Positions 60,006-64,000 of a stretch of DNA of 64,000 nt are shown here, piece by piece. The first letter of the stretch is position 1. The number at the start of each line of letters is the position of its first letter. Where the stretch lies: contig JAJOKB010000069.1 of the NCBI GenBank assembly GCA_021208135.1, positions 1-64,000 on the forward strand, in the 5' to 3' direction. Below the pieces are notes generated by a model, which made no database searches, was not told where the DNA came from, and saw nothing but the letters and a program-made list of their open reading frames with translations. Position numbers and translations under genes: made by a program. This DNA comes from Verrucomicrobiota bacterium (lineage in GTDB: Bacteria > Verrucomicrobiota > Verrucomicrobiia > Opitutales > Oceanipulchritudinaceae).

Positions 60006-61353
60006 TCAGTCGGCTGCCGTTTTCACCAACAAGTTGCCACTGTACGGAGCATCAGCCCGAACAGGCAACCAGGTCGAAGTGTCATCACTGGGAGGATTAA
60101 CGACTACATTGTCAAAATGAACACCTTTGGCGCCTTCGATGGAAACCGCTGCCGGTTGGCGACTGAATGCGCGGCCCCAAGGGGTGTCTTCACTCAATGG
60201 AGTGCATTCTGGAATCTCCAGTCCAGCGACATGCGGGCGCACATCAAAAATCTCGGATGACCAGGGGGTGGAACGGGCAATATCCACGGTCACATCCGAC
60301 AAAGTTAACTGCTCAATTTTCCCGGCAGGCGAAGCGTACACTACGATCCCGTTCTCGCCGCGACAGCGGATATTGTTAAAACTGATACGTCTGATTGACC
60401 CAACTGTAGTGGCAGGATTACGCCGATGCGCAGTCACATAAATGGGTTCCGCTGCTCCCCACCACATGGGATCATGACGCACGGTGTGAACATCAATATC
60501 TTCGAAGTGAACATCTTCAACGTCGCCGCAATCGCGCAGCTGTATCGCCAAGCCGCGATTGCTGTGTTCAATCGTGCAACGTTCAACACGGATGCGTCGA
60601 AAAGCATTGCAGGATTCCGATCCAATTTTGAACGCCGAGGATGCACTGCGCAGGTAGCAATCCGTTATCGAAATGTCTTCGCAGTCACCGTAACTGATAA
60701 AGGGTGCGGTGTTTTTCAATACTACGCAGTCATCAGCAGCAACAATGTGGCACCGCTCAATACGCACATTCTTGCAATGGTCAGGATCAATGCCGTCCGC
60801 ATTGGGAAATCGCAAATCATTGTCGATTTTGATATCGTGAACATAAACGTTCGTACAACCGGTAAAATGCAGGGTCCAATTGGCGGCATCCTTGAACAAC
60901 AAGTCTCGTACTTCCATACCATGGACGTTTTCAAAGCAGGTCATGGCCGGGCGCCAACGGACGGTTTTAGTAAACCCTTGCGGGCCTTCCGCTAATGCAA
61001 ATGCAGTACACTGCCCGTCAATCATGCCTTTGCCAGAAAGTGTGATATTCTGCGCATCTTTGCAATGAATCCAGGCACGCTTTTCGGACTCCGGACCAAA
61101 GGTAAACACAAAATATGGAAAATCCTCAACCTGAGTGGCACTCAGCAATGCGGCACCGGCTTCAACATGAAAGTCCAGGTTACTGCACAGGGAAAATGAA
61201 TCCGGCCCGCAAGCGGGTCCCTGAGGGAATCAAAACCCTTCCGCCGCCCGCTGCATTACAGGCGTCAACAGCGCGTTGAATAGCAGGGGCATCATTGGCA
61301 ATTCCATCGGCAACCGGACCATAATCCAGCACGGAAAAAACTTTCAAACTCAT
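60006..61353 (-). CDS. Glycoside hydrolase family 28, polygalacturonase-like, copy 2 (one frameshift)
   Basis: About 448 residues from ATG 61353, whose first bases overlap the fabV stop (ATGA). VFSVLDYGPVADGIANDAPA opens the helix; one added T near 61190 joins it to NLDFHVEAGAALLSATQVED. Core: RFPNADGIDPDHCKNVRIER (N-x-D), HIVAADDCVVLKNTAPF (DD), LRSASSAFKIGSESCNAFRR (again no GHG His). No signal peptide. It is a divergent paralogue of the next gene (41-bp gap) and both may act in sequence on imported pectic oligomers. Confidence 0.86.
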
Positions 61354-62555
61354 GCCTGCACCTCAACATCGTATCCGAAGTCCTGCTCTGGATTCGTCTC
61401 CGCTTCATAGTCAACACCGGCAAGTCCGAAGCCAAACAATTTCAGGAAGTTGCTCTGGTAGCCCGCAAAATCTGTCAATTCCTCCAGGTTTGCACTGGCC
61501 ACCTGGGGCCAAATAGCTGCAACTTCAGCCTGTATGTCAGGAAGCATTCCTAACTCATCCATGCGCACACGCCCGCTATCATCAAATTCAAGAAACCCGT
61601 CATTGTACATCTGTTTGCGGAACAGGCGGTCCAACTGCTGAATACAATCCTCGTGCAATCCCTTTTCCTTCATAACCTTAAAGAGAATGGATATGTACAG
61701 CGGCACCACGGGAATGGCACTGCTGGCCTGGGTGACAACCGCCTTATTCACTGAAACAAATGCCCGACCTCTGTTAACCTTCAATGAGGCGTCGATACGC
61801 GCTCCAGTTGCGCGTAAATGTTTCTTGGCCGCACCAATGCTGCCGTTGGTGTACACTGGCCATGTGATTTCAGGTCCAATGTAGTCAAAGGCAACGGAGG
61901 TACAACCATCCGCCAGCACACCAGCCTGCTCCAGAGCCGACATCCACAACTCCCAATCTTCTCCACCCATCACTTTGACTGTGGCAGCGACTTCTTCCTC
62001 CGTTGCCGGTTCAATAGTTATCGGTGCTACCACCTTGCGGTCAGTATCCAGGTTGTTCGCCGTGTAGGGTGCCCCAATAGGTTTCAGCACACTGCGATAA
62101 GTTTCCCCTGTTTTGGGATCCGTGCGGCGCGGTGAGGCCAAACTGTAAACTACCAGATCAATTTTGCCCATTTCCTTCTGGATGATATCGACCACCCTGT
62201 GCTTAACGGCATCGGAAAAGGCGTCGCCATTCACCGATCTGGCGTACAACCCTGCCTCCTTCGCCTTGCGCTCAAAGGCTACGGAATTATACCATCCCGC
62301 GGATGCTGGCTTCCCATTGCTTGAACCGCGCTCAAAAAAGACGCCCAATGTAGAGGCCCTGGATCCAAATGCCGCTGCAATTCGGGCCGCCAAACCATAC
62401 CCCGTGGATGAGCCTATAACCAATACGTTCTTCGGACCATCCTTGATCGGACCCCCTGACAAAACGTGGTCTATTTGCTCCTGAACGTGAGCAGCACATC
62501 CTTCAGGGTGTGCAGTGATACAGATGAAGCCGCGAATTTTGGGTTTTATTATCAT
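61350..62555 (-). CDS. fabV: Trans-2-enoyl-ACP/CoA reductase
   Basis: 401 residues. MIIKPKIRGFICITAHPEGC, NVLVIGSSTGYGLAARIAAA (NADH site), VFFERGSSNGKPASAGWYNS, LVVYSLASPRRTDPKTGETY, and the active-site Y-x8-K in VYTNGSIGAAKKHL. Reduces the last double bond in fatty-acid elongation. Intact frame. Its stop overlaps the start of a GH28 gene, an unusual pairing. Confidence 0.95.
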   Translation of the reverse strand: MIIKPKIRGFICITAHPEGCAAHVQEQIDHVLSGGPIKDGPKNVLVIGSSTGYGLAARIAAAFGSRASTLGVFFERGSSNGKPASAGWYNSVAFERKAKEAGLYARSVNGDAFSDAVKHRVVDIIQKEMGKIDLVVYSLASPRRTDPKTGETYRSVLKPIGAPYTANNLDTDRKVVAPITIEPATEEEVAATVKVMGGEDWELWMSALEQAGVLADGCTSVAFDYIGPEITWPVYTNGSIGAAKKHLRATGARIDASLKVNRGRAFVSVNKAVVTQASSAIPVVPLYISILFKVMKEKGLHEDCIQQLDRLFRKQMYNDGFLEFDDSGRVRMDELGMLPDIQAEVAAIWPQVASANLEELTDFAGYQSNFLKLFGFGLAGVDYEAETNPEQDFGYDVEVQA

Positions 62556-62694
62556 GCTGGATATTTTTGAAATTAAAACCCGTCACCTTAGCACTCAGAT
62601 CTCATACAGCAAAGCAAAACATTCTCCCCAGTATAACGTTTTATCCGCTATCACCAACCTGGCAGTCATAGCCTCTGTTGTTCATCTTTTGCCA

Positions 62695-63393
62695 TTAATT
62701 TCCGGTCAACCTGGCATCAATAAACTTCTGCAGATTTAAAATAAAGTCATCCACAGCCTCCTCCTTGAATACGGCGACCAGTTCAGGCTTGGACGCCAGA
62801 TCTTCCGGAAATGCAGTCAATGTGGATGCCCCGCTGAGGGGCAGATTCAGCAACAATTTGCCGTCCGGCAATACCAACTGCACCCGTCCGGTAATTTCAT
62901 AAAGCAAATCGGTGGCATCATTTTTCGCCGTAGGAGAACGCACAAATCCAACCTTGAGGATTTCCACATTGAAAAAGGATGTCGGTTCTTCGCTGATGCG
63001 GCTGGCAAAAAATTCGTGCTCGCTGAGAAAGACTTTCATTTTGTCTTTCAGCAAAGCCTCAGGCGTTTCCGCGTACAGCAAATCGATGTCCTCGGTAAAT
63101 TCCCCGTACAGGGCCTCATAACTGCTCTTTTGCCGCGCCTTGACAGTGGCATCAACGGCAGAGCCTATCAAGGCCGGTATCAAACCTCCACCAGTTGCGA
63201 TAGGTATAGCCGCAACCATCGCCGACGTTCTTGTCGGATCCGGAGAGTGGTAAGCCAATTCCTGCGTTTCCACCTTGCCAACACCAATCTGACTCAACTG
63301 CGACTTCTGCCCATCCGTCCAGGTTGTTCTGCATCCACTTAAAAGAACGCATAGCGTGATTATCGGTACCCATACCTTTATTTTGATTCTCAT
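62695..63393 (-). CDS. Predicted lipoprotein, family unknown
   Basis: About 232 residues from ATG 63393 (MRIKIKVWVPIITLCVLLSG), with GGAG five bases upstream. Lipobox LSGC at residues 19-22. A Gly/Ala-rich segment (SAMVAAIPIATGGGLIPALI, about residues 58-80) may sit in the membrane. The rest is soluble with no recognised motif. It stands alone between fabV and a divergent gene. Confidence 0.75.
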   Translation of the reverse strand: MRIKIKVWVPIITLCVLLSGCRTTWTDGQKSQLSQIGVGKVETQELAYHSPDPTRTSAMVAAIPIATGGGLIPALIGSAVDATVKARQKSSYEALYGEFTEDIDLLYAETPEALLKDKMKVFLSEHEFFASRISEEPTSFFNVEILKVGFVRSPTAKNDATDLLYEITGRVQLVLPDGKLLLNLPLSGASTLTAFPEDLASKPELVAVFKEEAVDDFILNLQKFIDARLTGN

Positions 63394-63688
63394 ATTACTC
63401 CGTGCTCGTTGTTGAAATCGAAAATTATGGTGCTGAATTTTAAGATTCAACAATTATTATTGTAAATATGAAGCGGTGCATCGAGCTTGTTCCGTAACCC
63501 TGAAGCACGGAGCCTCGCTCCTTTTTAAACGCGCTGATCGTCATCTTGCCTCATCGTGATTTAACCGGATGGAAAAAATGAAAAAAACGCGCAAGGTTGC
63601 ACGAGTACAACCTTGTGCGGCATGCTTTGTGCTAGAAAGTAAATACCACACTCACACGGCTATCCCGCCATCCGGTGGACAAGCAAAC

Positions 63689-64000
63689 ATGAAAAAAAAG
63701 TCTCCGAAATTACTCCCTGGCATTGATATTCACTCTGGCAACTGGACTCTGGTTGTTGAATCAAGCACCTGACGACTCGGTCACAGAAGCGACTCAGGAA
63801 ATTCAGGTACCTCATAAACCCGCGCAGGCTCTGCCTTTATTGGCATCTGAACAGCCTCTGCCACGCGCTTCAAGCGGACTAATCACGGTTCATGCCCATC
63901 CTGCGGCAACGCGTGCAGAGGTAACATTGGTGCAACCCGCTGACTTGCCCTACCCGATCCGCCTGGAAAAATTTTATCGCGCTGATAGTAATGGCGACGA
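63689..64000 (+). CDS. Exported or membrane-anchored protein, N-terminal part (cut by right edge; frameshift)
   Basis: ATG 63689 is followed by an A8 run (63692-63699). One base less opens MKKSLRNYSLALIFTLATGL, a signal peptide or anchor, and a frame that stays open to 64000 (WLLNQAPDDSVTEATQEIQV ... LPYPIRLEKFYRADSNGD). The visible mature part is Pro/Ala-rich with no recognised domain; a protease propeptide is one possibility. Divergent from the lipoprotein gene. Confidence 0.55.

Noticed and set aside
58448-61353. Linking the GH28 genes to methanol from pectin as the corrinoid substrate
   Set aside because: They are 18 kb away in another operon, no pectin methylesterase is seen, and no MtaB-type methanol methyltransferase could be recognised.
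63509-63526. Hairpin GGAGC-CTC-GCTCC followed by five T, terminator-like on the plus strand
   Set aside because: No plus-strand gene ends upstream, and the stem is only five pairs, so it is likely chance or a relic.

Overview
The window looks like a contig from a Verrucomicrobiota genome, most likely an Opitutales / Puniceicoccales-type marine or sediment bacterium. The signs are a TonB-dependent receptor with no SusD partner, LacI-type control of a glycan locus, secreted proteins with Trp-rich C-termini, a TPR-ExbB-ExbD operon, an asnS/hemC/pgi/rsmI/menA housekeeping mix, and FabV. The lineage is inferred from gene style, not proven.

Layout: (1) 1-2.94 kb, minus strand: a sensor-type membrane protein cut by the left edge and the membrane protein upstream of it. 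(2) 2.98-11.25 kb, minus strand: a complete heavy-metal efflux operon. Its gene order (membrane anti-sigma-like protein, CnrX-like periplasmic sensor, ECF sigma factor, outer-membrane factor, membrane-fusion protein, RND pump) copies cnrYXHCBA. (3) 11.25-14.9 kb, mobile or degenerate DNA: 35-bp repeats, the C-terminal part of a REP-associated transposase, an ISL3-family IS, and a PD-(D/E)XK protein carrying a 21-bp tandem repeat. (4) 15.1-31.6 kb, a glycan locus: secreted S8 protease, SGNH hydrolase, LacI regulator, GH43, two tandem paralogous secreted proteins, TonB-dependent receptor, a GH55/pectate-lyase-3-like double beta-helix protein, and a sulfatase. A perfect 12-bp palindrome lies at the divergent promoter. 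(5) 31.7-40.4 kb, minus strand: a seven-gene run of corrinoid protein, two HemE-fold methyltransferases (one fused to a thioredoxin-like domain), a CobW-type GTPase, DUF1638, a [2Fe-2S]/ASKHA corrinoid reactivase, and finally a GH67 alpha-glucuronidase. (6) 40.5-45.1 kb: TPR-ExbB-ExbD-TonB-position operon. (7) 45.2-58.5 kb: mostly housekeeping genes. (8) 58.4-62.6 kb: two GH28 enzymes translationally linked to fabV. (9) Two envelope proteins at the right end.

How the genes fit together: GH67 releases (4-O-methyl-)glucuronic acid from xylo-oligosaccharides and GH43 removes xylose or arabinose, so a glucuronoxylan route is likely. The GH67 gene is the last gene of an operon that otherwise encodes a complete corrinoid methyl-transfer system. 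The most interesting hypothesis in the window is that the methyl group of 4-O-methyl-glucuronate is removed by this corrinoid system, coupling xylan breakdown to C1 metabolism.

Caution on quality: about 20 genes, including essential ones such as asnS, pgi and hisI, are split by single-base shifts. These lie mostly at homopolymer runs of 4-8 bases. I treat them as sequencing or assembly errors and annotate each as one gene spanning the break; true pseudogenes cannot be excluded for a few.
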